64,000 nt of DNA from Streptococcus ruminicola (GTDB taxonomy: Bacteria; Bacillota; Bacilli; Lactobacillales; Streptococcaceae). A program made the position numbers and the translations under genes. This document shows positions 43,414 through 52,016 of the stretch, piece after piece (within the stretch, counting starts at the first letter, position 1; every line of letters begins with the position of its first letter). The stretch is taken from positions 186,001 through 250,000 of the forward strand of contig NZ_CP046919.1 in NCBI RefSeq assembly GCF_011387195.1. The letters are read 5' to 3'. A model generated the notes under the pieces. The model was not told the origin of the DNA, made no database searches, and was given only the letters and a program-made list of their open reading frames with translations.

Positions 43414-43806
43414 ATGAAAGAAACGACAGCGCAAAGACTTGCTCAACTAATGAGTGAGCGGAATTTGAGACAAGTTGATATTTTGAAAAGCTCAGAAAAA
43501 TATCAACGAGAATTGGGAGTGAAACTTGGCAAAAGTGCTTTATCTCAATATGTTAGTGGCAAATCTGTTCCTGATCAGGATAAACTTGTTTTGTTAGCTA
43601 AAACATTAAACGTTTCAGCTTCTTGGTTGATGGGGTATGATGTCGCTGAAAGTAGTGATGATGTTCCAGAAAATGCCATTGATCTGTCAACGTTGCGCGA
43701 CAACGTCGTGTTATTCGATGGTAAGCCATTGTCTGATGCCGATGTAAATAAAATAGCTCAAATTATTGAGTTATCTCTAGGAGTGACAGGAAGTGACAAT
43801 AAATGA
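43414..43806 (+). CDS. CI-like prophage repressor (XRE family)
   Basis: A 130-residue HTH repressor (RLAQLMSERNLRQVDILKSS ... KSALSQYVSGKSVPDQDKLVLLAKTLNVSASWLMGYD). It lacks the C-terminal S24 peptidase of LexA-type CI proteins; the short C-terminus may dimerize. The following ImmA-like protease probably inactivates it on induction, as in ICEBs1 ImmR/ImmA. It overlaps that gene by 14 bases. Confidence 0.88.
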   Translation: MKETTAQRLAQLMSERNLRQVDILKSSEKYQRELGVKLGKSALSQYVSGKSVPDQDKLVLLAKTLNVSASWLMGYDVAESSDDVPENAIDLSTLRDNVVLFDGKPLSDADVNKIAQIIELSLGVTGSDNK

Positions 43807-44179
43807 GATTGTAAAACAATATAACATTAAACTATGCGAATACCCACCATCCTTGTGGGATAGAGCTGGATTTTATTATCCACCTCTTCGCACGGTTTAT
43901 GTTAATAGCGCTTTATCGGAAATGGAAAAGAAAAAAGTCATCTACCATGAGCTTGGACATCTGGAACACGATGCAAGCCAATATGATAGACGACGAGAAT
44001 TGTTTGAAATTCAAGCAAACCGAGAAATGATTCGTTCTATTTTGGAAGAAGAAATTTCTGAATACGACGAAGAAGAAATAAAAGATTTTAACTATGTTCG
44101 TTTTATGGAAAAATACGATCTAATCACCGCTTTAGATGAAGAACTAGTTAAAGAAGAGTTTTTGAAATTAATTAGTTAA
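43793..44179 (+). CDS. ImmA/IrrE-family metallopeptidase
   Basis: A 128-residue zinc protease with HELGH (IYHELGHLEHDASQYDRRRELFEIQANREM) where the second Glu-rich helix supplies the third ligand. ImmA-type proteins cleave the adjacent repressor to trigger lytic growth. The start is GTG, 14 bases inside the repressor gene, so the two are translationally coupled. Confidence 0.88.
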   Translation: MTINEIVKQYNIKLCEYPPSLWDRAGFYYPPLRTVYVNSALSEMEKKKVIYHELGHLEHDASQYDRRRELFEIQANREMIRSILEEEISEYDEEEIKDFNYVRFMEKYDLITALDEELVKEEFLKLIS

Positions 44180-44200
44180 GTTTTTTGGAGGTATTGAAAA

Positions 44201-44632
44201 ATGTTGTGGTTAATTTTATTAGCAATGGTAGCCGCTTTTATCCTTGGAGCTATTAATATTGTTAGAGGGAATAAGAAATATGGCTTTAAATCAACAGTTA
44301 GCACGCTATCTTTAGCTGTTGACGCACAAAGCAAACAAATGCGTATTGGATATTTCTTGCCACGCTATTTTAAGGTTTCTGATGTCGTTGACATTGATAT
44401 GGATGTACGAACTAAAAAAGGTCATACAATCCGTAACGCTACAATCGGTAGCTTGGTAGCTGGTAATGTCGGCGCTTTAGTCGGCATTGCTTCTACTAGA
44501 GATAAGATTTCAAAAATCATTGTTCGTGTTACACTTAAAAACGGTTCTACGCTTAGCACGTATATTAAAGACCCTAAACCAAAAGACTTGTCAGACCTGG
44601 AACGTATTGTTGACGTTGCAAGTCAATGCTAA
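44201..44632 (+). CDS. Lysogeny-module membrane protein
   Basis: A 143-residue protein with an N-terminal transmembrane helix (MLWLILLAMVAAFILGAINIV) and a second glycine-rich hydrophobic stretch near residues 85-105 (ATIGSLVAGNVGALVGIAS). The rest is basic and beta-rich. GGAGGT precedes the start. Expressed from the lysogenic promoter in a position often used for superinfection exclusion proteins; the function is not established. Confidence 0.65.
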   Translation: MLWLILLAMVAAFILGAINIVRGNKKYGFKSTVSTLSLAVDAQSKQMRIGYFLPRYFKVSDVVDIDMDVRTKKGHTIRNATIGSLVAGNVGALVGIASTRDKISKIIVRVTLKNGSTLSTYIKDPKPKDLSDLERIVDVASQC

Positions 44633-44645
44633 AACGACACAAAAA

Positions 44646-44687
44646 ATCCCTCACACTCTCCACGACCAAATTTCGAGTGTAAGGGAT
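44646..44687 (-). terminator. Minus-strand hairpin with T-run
   Basis: ATCCCTCACACTC and GAGTGTAAGGGAT form an 11-13 bp imperfect stem. On the minus strand it is followed by TTTTTTG, so it would stop transcripts coming leftwards from the integrase side. No leftward gene is seen there. Confidence 0.5.
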
Positions 44688-44799
44688 AGATAATAAGCAC
44701 AAAAAACAACTTAATTGATTACTTAAAATTGGAAATGGAAAAATCCAGGTCCGTTGCTTTTTGTATACACTATTTTACCAAAAAAGTGAGGTTAAAACA

Positions 44800-45867
44800 A
44801 TGGCATTCTATAGAAAGAAAAAATCAGGCTGGCAATTCCGAATTAGCTACAAAACAGCTGATGGGAAATACAAAGAAATTTCCAAGAGCTGCTTTAAAAC
44901 CAAAGCGGAGGCGGTCAACGCTGCGGCCATCGCTCAAAAAGAATTGTCAGAAGGCATTCATGAAGATAAAAATATAACACTCGCTGATTATTTCAAAGAA
45001 TGGATGGAAATTTACAAAAAACCTGAAGTCGACCCTGAGACGTATACTAAATACAAATTTACCCATAAAGTTATCAAAGAATATTTCAAGAGCGCAAAGC
45101 TGTCCAAAATCACCGCTACACAATATCAAAAAGTCTTTAATGATTTAAGCGAACGATATGTCAAAGAAACTGTGAAGCGTATTAATTCGAATATCAGGCA
45201 AGCTATTAAAGTGGCATTACATGAAGGTAGTTTAAAAAAAGATTTCACAACGTTGGTAAAAATACATTCATCTGTTGAATCCAAAAAAGAAGAGGACAAG
45301 TACCTTGAATTAGATCAACGTGCAGAATTTATTGAAAGTGTCAGCAAGACAATTCAATATCAATCAAGTTTCTTTTGTTATGTTGTTGCTAAAACAGGTC
45401 TGCGCTTTTCCGAAGCGCAAGGTCTAACAAACGACGACAATTGTATCAATCGTAAAGAATTATACATTTACATTTTTAGGACGTATAAAATCAATGGTGC
45501 AAGGCGCGGTTGGGGAAAAACCAAAAACCCACAATCAGTTCGCAAAGTCCCAATTAATCAAGAATTTTTAGATATGCTCGATAAATACTTAGCTACTGGT
45601 TTTGTAGAAAATGATGATAACAGATTGTTTACTCACGTTTCAAATAGCATGGCTAATAAACTAATTAAAAAACGAACTCAAACCGAAGTTACTTGTCATG
45701 GTTTGAGACACACATATGTAAGCTTCTTAATTTACCACAATGTTGACGTTGTTTCGATTGCAAGACTTGTAGGACACAAGGACGCTACAGAAACACTTCA
45801 AACGTATGCCCATCTATTTGAGAAAAAACAAGACGAAGTTTTCGACTTTGTTCGAAAGATTGCTTAG
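44800..45867 (+). CDS. int: Prophage tyrosine integrase
   Basis: A 355-residue tyrosine recombinase that inserts the phage at tRNA-Arg. The N-terminal AP2-like arm-binding domain (SGWQFRISYKTADGKYKEISKSCFKTKAEAVN) is followed by a SAM-like core-binding domain and a catalytic domain with Arg in KTGLRFSEAQG, His-x-x-Arg in CHGLRHTYVSF, His in VGHKD and the nucleophile Tyr in TLQTYAHLF. The ATG at 44800 has GTGAGGT upstream and is preferred over an in-frame ATG 39 bases earlier. It ends 80 bases from attR. Confidence 0.93.
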   Translation: MAFYRKKKSGWQFRISYKTADGKYKEISKSCFKTKAEAVNAAAIAQKELSEGIHEDKNITLADYFKEWMEIYKKPEVDPETYTKYKFTHKVIKEYFKSAKLSKITATQYQKVFNDLSERYVKETVKRINSNIRQAIKVALHEGSLKKDFTTLVKIHSSVESKKEEDKYLELDQRAEFIESVSKTIQYQSSFFCYVVAKTGLRFSEAQGLTNDDNCINRKELYIYIFRTYKINGARRGWGKTKNPQSVRKVPINQEFLDMLDKYLATGFVENDDNRLFTHVSNSMANKLIKKRTQTEVTCHGLRHTYVSFLIYHNVDVVSIARLVGHKDATETLQTYAHLFEKKQDEVFDFVRKIA

Positions 45868-45868
45868 C

Positions 45869-45889
45869 TTTTCGGGCTGTTTTCGGGCT
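45869..45889. repeat. Possible integrase arm-type sites, right
   Basis: TTTTCGGGCTG TTTTCGGGCT directly follows the integrase stop; it matches the left-end segment 6374-6402 and has two tandem copies of TTTTCGGGCT. Confidence 0.5.
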
Positions 45890-45913
45890 AGCCCACTTTA
45901 TAACGTAACAAAA

Positions 45914-45933
45914 CCCTTGAAATCAAGGGCTTT
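45914..45933 (+). terminator. Integrase terminator
   Basis: CCCTTGA/TCAAGGG hairpin followed by CTTTT on the plus strand. Confidence 0.65.
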
Positions 45934-45947
45934 TACAATAGGTTCTA

Positions 45948-45964
45948 TCTCCCCTGCCGGAATC
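45948..45964. repeat. Prophage attR core
   Basis: Identical to attL at 6270-6286; corresponds exactly to the 3' end of tRNA-Arg. Confidence 0.9.
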
Positions 45965-46019
45965 GAACCAGCAACTACTCCTTAGGAGGGAGTTGTTATA
46001 TCCATTGAACTAAGGGGAG
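45948..46019 (-). tRNA. tRNA-Arg (anticodon CCU), prophage attR inside
   Basis: A 72-nt cloverleaf on the minus strand: acceptor CTCCCCT/AGGGGAG, anticodon stem ACTCC/GGAGT with loop CTCCTAA (anticodon CCT), T-arm GCTGG TTCGATT CCGGC. The first pair is C1-G72, which is uncommon. The last 17 nt (45948-45964) are the att core, so the phage restores an intact 3' end. Confidence 0.93.
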
Positions 46020-46026
46020 CTATGAA

Positions 46027-46051
46027 AAAATCTGTCGCAAGGACAGATTTT
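46027..46051 (-). terminator. rplS terminator
   Basis: AAAATCTGTC/GACAGATTTT hairpin with T-run, between rplS and tRNA-Arg; symmetrical enough to work in both directions. Confidence 0.75.
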
Positions 46052-46076
46052 TATTATCGAATCTTTATCGTCAAAA

Positions 46077-46424
46077 TTAACGACGGATTTCTTTAATACG
46101 AGCAGCTTTACCTTGTAATGCACGCAAGTAGTAAAGTTTAGCACGACGTACTTTACCGTGACGAACAACTTCGATTTTTTCTACACGTGGAGTGTGAACT
46201 GGGAATGTACGTTCAACACCGATACCACTTGAAATTTTACGAACTGTGTACATTTCTGAGATCCCTTGACCTTTACGTGAAATTACCACACCTTCGAAAA
46301 TTTGGATACGTTCGCGGCTTCCTTCAACAACTTTTGCGTGAACACGAACAGTATCACCAGGTTGGAATGCAGGGATGTCATTACGTAGTTGACCTTCAGT
46401 CAAACTTTGAATTAATGGATTCAT
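46077..46424 (-). CDS. rplS: Ribosomal protein L19
   Basis: A 115-residue 50S protein located at the 30S-50S interface. The sequence ([78 protein letters not shown]) is fully typical. It is followed by a terminator and tRNA-Arg, the usual streptococcal order. The 100-base upstream leader contains a GCTAATCC...GATTAG pairing that may be an autoregulatory leader, inferred only. Confidence 0.97.
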   Translation of the reverse strand: MNPLIQSLTEGQLRNDIPAFQPGDTVRVHAKVVEGSRERIQIFEGVVISRKGQGISEMYTVRKISSGIGVERTFPVHTPRVEKIEVVRHGKVRRAKLYYLRALQGKAARIKEIRR

Positions 46425-46570
46425 TTATTTATTCTCCTATCTTACTAATCATTAGGTGCTTGTCCCAGCGGATTAGCCGTATTTTAGTGCGTCCATTACA
46501 CACTCTTCGTATTTTATCAAAAATCACCATAACTGTAAAGCAAAATGGCTGACTTTTTTGAGTATTTTTT

Positions 46571-47791
46571 CTAGAATGCCAAAACCTCTTGCCCTGTGTA
46601 AATAGAGTGTTTTCGATTAAGGCTGTAAGCAAAAATCATAACTAAAGTAAAATATGGCAAATTGGCAAAACCAAAGACTTCTCCTCCAATAAAAATCGGA
46701 GCTAAAAGTGTGTTTGTGGCACTACCAAAGACGCTGATGTAACCTGCCGCTGCAACAAATTCAACTGGCAAACCAAAGGCATTTGCTAAAACAACACCGA
46801 GTGATGCACCGATGGCAAAGAGTGGTGTGACTTCGCCACCTTGAAAACCAATTGCCAAAGTTGCCACAGTCAAAACTAGTTTCAATAACCAATCATAAAA
46901 GTAAATGTCTTTTCCAGAAAAGCTAGCATCAATCAGATTAGTTCCAAGACCTGAATAACGTCCATGATACAACATCAAGAAAAGAAGACTAAGCACAATC
47001 CCGCCAAACAAAATTCGATAGTAGGGATTATCCATAACTTCTTTGGCTTTTTGCTTAGCATAGGCAAGTAAAGCAGCAAAGGCATTGCCGACTAGTCCAA
47101 AAATAAGTCCCAGCAAAGCAAGTTTGCAAAACAGCCAAGCATTAAAAGTTAGTGAAACATTGACAAAATGGGCAAATTTCTCTAATCCTAATGCGTGCGA
47201 TGTTGCACTTGCCACAAATGAAGCAATTGTCATTGGTAAAAGAGCTGGCAATTGCAATTTTCCAAGAACTAATATCTCAAGTCCAAAAAAGACAGCCGCT
47301 AAAGGGGTTTGAAACAAACCAGCAAAACCAGCTGCCATACCCGTTACAAGAAACAAGCGGGAGCTATTTTCAAAAGAGAAAAACTTGCTAAAAGCATGTG
47401 AAATCGTCGCCCCAAGTTGGACAGCAACACCTTCACGACCAGCACTTCCTCCAAAAAGATGAGTTAGCCAAGTTGCTAAAGTTACCAAAGGTAACATAAC
47501 CAAGGGAATTTCCTTTTCATCTCCTTGACTCACCGCAAAAAGTAGCCCCATTCCTTTGCTAGCTCGACTGTCCGCTTTTTGATAAAGAAAAACAATAACA
47601 AGCCCAATTAGTCCCAAAAATGGAATCACATAATTGAAGTTTTCTGTTCGAAAAGCACTAAGCATTAACAAGACGCGACCAAATACAGTATCGACACAGC
47701 CTATTAAAATTCCAATAAGAAAACTTGCGCCGATAACTTTTAAGAGGACAGCATAAGAATAATCTTGGTTATCTTTTAACTTTTTAATCAT
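46571..47791 (-). CDS. CLC-family anion transporter, probably CLC-F fluoride type
   Basis: A 406-residue polytopic protein with the CLC fold. The selectivity motif reads GSAGREGVAVQLGA, with GREGV in place of the usual GREGP, and GGEVTPLFAIGASLG replaces the GxFxP loop. Both substitutions are typical of the CLC-F branch, which exports fluoride in exchange for protons; streptococcal EriC proteins of this type confer fluoride tolerance. Fluoride specificity is thus inferred from motifs. No fluoride riboswitch is evident upstream, where the gene follows the chorismate mutase stop by 13 bases. Confidence 0.85.
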   Translation of the reverse strand: MIKKLKDNQDYSYAVLLKVIGASFLIGILIGCVDTVFGRVLLMLSAFRTENFNYVIPFLGLIGLVIVFLYQKADSRASKGMGLLFAVSQGDEKEIPLVMLPLVTLATWLTHLFGGSAGREGVAVQLGATISHAFSKFFSFENSSRLFLVTGMAAGFAGLFQTPLAAVFFGLEILVLGKLQLPALLPMTIASFVASATSHALGLEKFAHFVNVSLTFNAWLFCKLALLGLIFGLVGNAFAALLAYAKQKAKEVMDNPYYRILFGGIVLSLLFLMLYHGRYSGLGTNLIDASFSGKDIYFYDWLLKLVLTVATLAIGFQGGEVTPLFAIGASLGVVLANAFGLPVEFVAAAGYISVFGSATNTLLAPIFIGGEVFGFANLPYFTLVMIFAYSLNRKHSIYTGQEVLAF

Positions 47792-47804
47792 TAGAGCTAC
47801 CTTC

Positions 47805-48092
47805 TTAATCTAAATCAGACTTTAATTGTTTAGCTTGATAGTTGCGTGAATTTTTCATGATGTCCGCAAAAGTATCAACTAATGTTGCCTCAAAAGCTTT
47901 ATTTTGAACACGACTAGCAACTTTTTTTAAGACAGCATCTTCACGACTGGTATCTAAAATAGCTTTTCCAGTAGATTTTTTATATGCTGCTACTTGATTC
48001 ACCAAGGTCATGCGTTTTTCAAGAAGTGCTACTAATTCCTGATCCACTTGATCAATTTCTTGACGGATAACATCCAAATCTTTTACTGACAT
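47805..48092 (-). CDS. Chorismate mutase (AroQ type)
   Basis: A 95-residue all-helical enzyme converting chorismate to prephenate for Phe and Tyr synthesis. The family pattern is clear (LDVIRQEIDQVDQELVALLEKRMTLVNQVAAYKKSTGKAILDTSREDAVLKKVAS). The ATG at 48092 (MSVKDLD) is chosen; a longer frame to 48206 would overlap the TVP38 gene. It precedes the CLC gene in the same direction. Confidence 0.88.
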   Translation of the reverse strand: MSVKDLDVIRQEIDQVDQELVALLEKRMTLVNQVAAYKKSTGKAILDTSREDAVLKKVASRVQNKAFEATLVDTFADIMKNSRNYQAKQLKSDLD

Positions 48093-48126
48093 TTTTTCTC
48101 TATCCTTATCTTTTTTTGAATTTCTA

Positions 48127-48834
48127 CTATAAAAATGACTTATTCTTTTTTCGTTTGAAATAAGTTCCCAATAAGCTGATGGCAATAAAAATAACAAGCA
48201 GTACAATAATCAGTCTTAAATTTCCCGCAACGACCGCATCACCACCTAAGGCATACAATAAACTACTCGGCAATACTCCGATTGTAACGTAGAGAACCCA
48301 TCTGCGCCAAGGCAATTTGATTTTTGCCACGTGATAATTGATCAGCAGGGTTGGAATCACAGGAATCATGTAACCTAGCATAATGCCTAGTTCTTGATTT
48401 TCAACAGCATTGATGACATTTTTAAATCCTGCAAAATGTTTCTTCAACTTGCTATCATTGTCCTTCAAATCAATCATTTCCAGAACTCTGACAAAGAGAA
48501 AATTTCCAAGAACATTTGCTGAGAGATTCATCAAAAAGCCAATAGCAGGTCCGTAAATCAAGCCATTAAAGATAGCAAAAATCGCATTCGACATAAAAGG
48601 AATGACTGCTGTCAGAGCTGTCAAAAATAGCAAAATAGTGATATTCAGCAGATTTTTTGTTCGTAACTGCATCAAAAACTGTGTCAAAGCTGTCTCTGAG
48701 CTAGATTGCCAAAAAGAAACAATCAATTGCCAGTGCCTGATGACATAAATCATAAAATAGCCACAAATACTAAGCAAACCAAGAATTACTAATAACTTGC
48801 GTAGCTGACCATATTTGTACTCATGTTTTTTCAT
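48127..48834 (-). CDS. TVP38/TMEM64 (DedA-like) membrane protein
   Basis: A 235-residue membrane protein with about six helices. The SNARE-associated/VTT motif lies around residues 85-120 (FLTALTAVIPFMSNAIFAIFNGLIYGPAIGFLMN) and the conserved re-entrant stretch is LGYMIPVIPTLLINYHVAKIKLPWRRW. Proteins of this family are linked to lipid transport or membrane homeostasis. It lies in a minus-strand cluster with chorismate mutase and CLC. Confidence 0.85.
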   Translation of the reverse strand: MKKHEYKYGQLRKLLVILGLLSICGYFMIYVIRHWQLIVSFWQSSSETALTQFLMQLRTKNLLNITILLFLTALTAVIPFMSNAIFAIFNGLIYGPAIGFLMNLSANVLGNFLFVRVLEMIDLKDNDSKLKKHFAGFKNVINAVENQELGIMLGYMIPVIPTLLINYHVAKIKLPWRRWVLYVTIGVLPSSLLYALGGDAVVAGNLRLIIVLLVIFIAISLLGTYFKRKKNKSFL

Positions 48835-48918
48835 ATCGTTTCCATTATAAAGAAAAGTTTATAGCTTGACAAGAAGACTCAAGAGATAAAAAGATTATTT
48901 TTTAGAATTTTCAAAAAT

Positions 48919-50304
48919 TTATCCAACAGAACCTTCCATACTCATAGTAATCAAACTATTCATTTCAACGGCATATTCCATAGGAAGTTCTTTGGTAATC
49001 GGCTCCATAAAGCCATTAACAATCATGGCTGTTGCTTCTTCTTCAGAAATTCCTCGACTCATCATGTAATAGAGCTGTTCCTCAGAAACTTTTGAAACCT
49101 TAGCTTCGTGTTCCAAAGATACATTTGAGTTATGAATTTCATTAAATGGGATAGTATCTGAACTTGATAAATCATCCATTAAAATCGTATCACATTCAAT
49201 GTGTGATTTTGAGCCTTCACTATGCTTGCCAAAGTAAACTGAACCACGATAGTCTGTCTTGCCACCATCCTTAGCCACTGATTTTGAAATCAAGGTTGAT
49301 GAGGTATGTGGAGCATTGTGATAAACTTTACAGCCAGCATCTAGGTGTTGACCATAATTGGCAAATGCCATGGAAAGCACTGACGTTTTGGCGTGTGGAC
49401 CGTCTAAAATCGAACATGGATATTTCATATTGACCTTACTTCCGAGGTTACCATCAATCCATTCTAACATGCCGTTTTCTTCGACCTTACCACGTTCAGT
49501 TACTAGGTTGTAGACATTATCAGACCAATTTTGCATGGTCGTGTAACGAAAACTAGCATCACGTTTGACAATAATTTCTACCGTTGCTGCGTGAAGACTA
49601 TTGGTTGTGTAATTGGGAGCGGTGCAACCTTCAATGTATTGAATTGAAGCTCCTTCGTCGACAATAATCAAACTACGTTCAAATTGTCCTGCATTTTCAC
49701 CATTAATACGAAAATAAGTCTGTACTGGAATATCACACTGCACGCCCTTTGGCACGTAAATAAAAGTTCCACCTGACCAAACAGCACCATTTAAAGCGGC
49801 AAATTTATGCTCACTATTTGAGACAATTTTTCCAAAATACTCCTTAAATAAGTCTGGATATTCTTGCAGAGCTGTGTCAGTATCGGTAAAGATAATTCCT
49901 TGTTTTTGGAACTCTTCTTTCATATTATGATAAACCACTTCAGACTCGTACTGAGCTACAGCACCAGAAAGGTAGTCACGCTCTGCTTGTGGAATCCCTA
50001 AACGCTCAAAAGTTTCTTTAATCTTATCTGGAACATCATCCCAGTCATTAACCTTCTTATCTGCTAGCTTTTGAAAATAAATGACATCATCAAAGTCAAT
50101 TCCAGATAAATCTGGTCCAAAATCTGGCATAGGAAGTTTATAAAACAACTCCAAGCTCTTCAAGCGATAATCAAGCATCCATTTGGGTTCATGCTTGTAA
50201 GCAGATATATTTCGCACGATTTCTTCTGTTAACCCCTTACCCGTCGAATAAGTCGGAGTAAGATCATCGTGAAAACCATAATCGTAATCTCTATTTTTAG
50301 TCAT
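48919..50304 (-). CDS. sufB: SufB-like Fe-S cluster scaffold
   Basis: A 461-residue protein of the SufB/SufD family, complete at the C-terminus (MEGSVG). The N-terminal segment [55 protein letters not shown] and the beta-helix stretch ([41 protein letters not shown]) identify SufB rather than SufD. It would form the SufBC2D scaffold. In most streptococci sufB ends a sufCDSUB operon; here the upstream neighbour is a flavodoxin gene with its own terminator, so this copy stands alone. Confidence 0.9.
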   Translation of the reverse strand: MTKNRDYDYGFHDDLTPTYSTGKGLTEEIVRNISAYKHEPKWMLDYRLKSLELFYKLPMPDFGPDLSGIDFDDVIYFQKLADKKVNDWDDVPDKIKETFERLGIPQAERDYLSGAVAQYESEVVYHNMKEEFQKQGIIFTDTDTALQEYPDLFKEYFGKIVSNSEHKFAALNGAVWSGGTFIYVPKGVQCDIPVQTYFRINGENAGQFERSLIIVDEGASIQYIEGCTAPNYTTNSLHAATVEIIVKRDASFRYTTMQNWSDNVYNLVTERGKVEENGMLEWIDGNLGSKVNMKYPCSILDGPHAKTSVLSMAFANYGQHLDAGCKVYHNAPHTSSTLISKSVAKDGGKTDYRGSVYFGKHSEGSKSHIECDTILMDDLSSSDTIPFNEIHNSNVSLEHEAKVSKVSEEQLYYMMSRGISEEEATAMIVNGFMEPITKELPMEYAVEMNSLITMSMEGSVG

Positions 50305-50355
50305 AATGACACCTCACTTTATAAAAAAATTCTTTATGAAAGGAAGAGAAAAAAA

Positions 50356-50379
50356 GAGATTGGAGCACACTCCAACCTC
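50356..50379 (-). terminator. Flavodoxin terminator
   Basis: GAGGTTGGAG/CTCCAATCTC hairpin followed by seven T on the minus strand. Confidence 0.8.
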
Positions 50380-50389
50380 AGTTTCTTAT

Positions 50390-50833
50390 TTAGTTTACTT
50401 TTTCAGAAATAGTTTCTGCGAAAGCTTCTAGATTTGCAATATCTTCATCTTCTGCAGCTAAGTCAACTTTAACTGAATCCGCACCTTTTGTTGCACCAGT
50501 CAAGGCAAATTGTGCTTCAAATTCGTCAACTGCTTTACAGAAGTAATCGTAGAAAGTATCACCAGATCCAACAACACCGAAGATTTTATCTGTCAAATCA
50601 ACATCTGCAAGATCTTCGTAAAAATCAACGATTTCATCTGGCAATTCACCATCACCGTATGTGTATGATGCAACAATCGCAACATCAGCATCTTCAAAAT
50701 CAGCTGCATCAACTGTTGTACATTCGTCTACTTCGACAGTGTGTCCAAGTTCTTCGAACTTATTTCCAACAATGTCAGCAATTTCTTCAGTATTTCCTGT
50801 CATGCTGGCATAGACAATCTTAACTAAAGCCAT
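50390..50833 (-). CDS. Flavodoxin
   Basis: A 147-residue acidic FMN-binding electron carrier. The phosphate-binding loop is YASMTGNTEEIAD near the N-terminus, and the flavin loops are VASYTYGDGELPDEIVDFYEDL and GVVGSGDTFYDYFCKAVDEFE. The ATG at 50833 (MALVKIVY) has GGAGG 5 bases upstream. It probably supplies electrons to flavodoxin-dependent enzymes; the partner is not visible here. Confidence 0.92.
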   Translation of the reverse strand: MALVKIVYASMTGNTEEIADIVGNKFEELGHTVEVDECTTVDAADFEDADVAIVASYTYGDGELPDEIVDFYEDLADVDLTDKIFGVVGSGDTFYDYFCKAVDEFEAQFALTGATKGADSVKVDLAAEDEDIANLEAFAETISEKVN

Positions 50834-50874
50834 AGTTCCCTCCAAACATAAATTACCACTATTGTAGCATATTT

Positions 50875-51894
50875 TTACAGAAATGTTTTATATAAATTGT
50901 CAATTTTCGATAATAAATCAGCTTTTTGGGCTTCTGTTGTAAAGGATGCTTGGATAGCATTTTTATTAAATGTTAGGAAATCATCGATGCCAACACCAAA
51001 GTGTTTGGCAAAGAGTGCGTATTCTCTTGTTAAGTTAGTGTCAGAAACCGTACGGTTATCGGTGTTAATGGTAATCTTAGCACCAGCATTTTTCAAAGTA
51101 AGAAAAGGAAACTCAGCTAAAGATTTCGCAGCTTTGGTTTGGAGATTGCTTGTCAAGCATAACTCAGCTGTCACACCTTTTTTGACAAATTCTTGAATCA
51201 ATTCAGGTTGGTCATAAATAGCTGTGGTATGACCAAGGCGCTTGATATCAAGGGCGATAGCATCTACAATATAGTGAGCGCAACCACACTCGCCAGCGTG
51301 AAATGTCAAAGGAAGTCCTAACTCCTGAGTGTGCTTGATAATAGCCTCTAATTCTGCAGGTGGAAAATCTAGTTCATTTCCTGCAAAATCAAAACCAGCT
51401 AATCCTTTGTCAGCTAACTGGATAACATGGTCAAAAATATCACGTGTCACATGTGCAGGCGATTGTTTCATGCCACAGACAAGAACCTTAGCCACAATGC
51501 CAAAATCTGCTTCTGCCTTTTTAAGACCTGAAAGTACAGCTTCAACAGTTTCAGAAGCTGTTAAGCCTTGGTCCATTGAAAATTCAGGCGCAAAGCGAAT
51601 TTCAGTATAAATCACATTTTCCTGCGCAGCTTGTCTAGCAACATCATAAGCAGCCAAATGAAGAGCTTCTTTCGTCTGCAAAAGCGGACGGACAAAATCA
51701 AATGCTTTTAAATAATCCATCAAAGATTCTGCCTCAGCAGGTGCGGTAACTAAGTCTTTCAAATCTTCATCTGCTGCTGGAACAGCAATATCTGCCATAT
51801 CTGCTAATTGACGAATTGTCTCCAATGAGATGGAACCATCCAAGTGACAATGAAGTTCTGTTTTTGCCAATTCTTTTAATGTTGTTGTATCCAA
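50875..51894 (-). CDS. add: Adenosine deaminase
   Basis: A 339-residue zinc hydrolase converting adenosine to inosine. HCHLDGS supplies two His ligands, HAGECGC a catalytic His-Glu, and NTDNRTVSD the C-terminal Asp ligand. Length matches the family. It lies directly before the flavodoxin gene in the same orientation, the conserved streptococcal add-flavodoxin-chorismate mutase neighbourhood. Confidence 0.93.
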   Translation of the reverse strand: MDTTTLKELAKTELHCHLDGSISLETIRQLADMADIAVPAADEDLKDLVTAPAEAESLMDYLKAFDFVRPLLQTKEALHLAAYDVARQAAQENVIYTEIRFAPEFSMDQGLTASETVEAVLSGLKKAEADFGIVAKVLVCGMKQSPAHVTRDIFDHVIQLADKGLAGFDFAGNELDFPPAELEAIIKHTQELGLPLTFHAGECGCAHYIVDAIALDIKRLGHTTAIYDQPELIQEFVKKGVTAELCLTSNLQTKAAKSLAEFPFLTLKNAGAKITINTDNRTVSDTNLTREYALFAKHFGVGIDDFLTFNKNAIQASFTTEAQKADLLSKIDNLYKTFL

Positions 51895-51976
51895 ATTAGC
51901 CTCCTCTAATTAAATTTTTTAGGTACTATCTTAACACATTCTTTTTGTTTTGCAAAGAAATTTTTCTCAAAAAAAT

Positions 51977-52002
51977 AAGTCACAGGATTTTTCCTGCAAC
52001 TT
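51977..52002 (-). terminator. Fe-alcohol dehydrogenase terminator
   Basis: AAGTTGCAGGA/TCCTGTGACTT hairpin with one internal mismatch pair, then ATTTTTTT on the minus strand. Confidence 0.7.
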
Positions 52003-52016
52003 ATCCAAGTTTTAGC

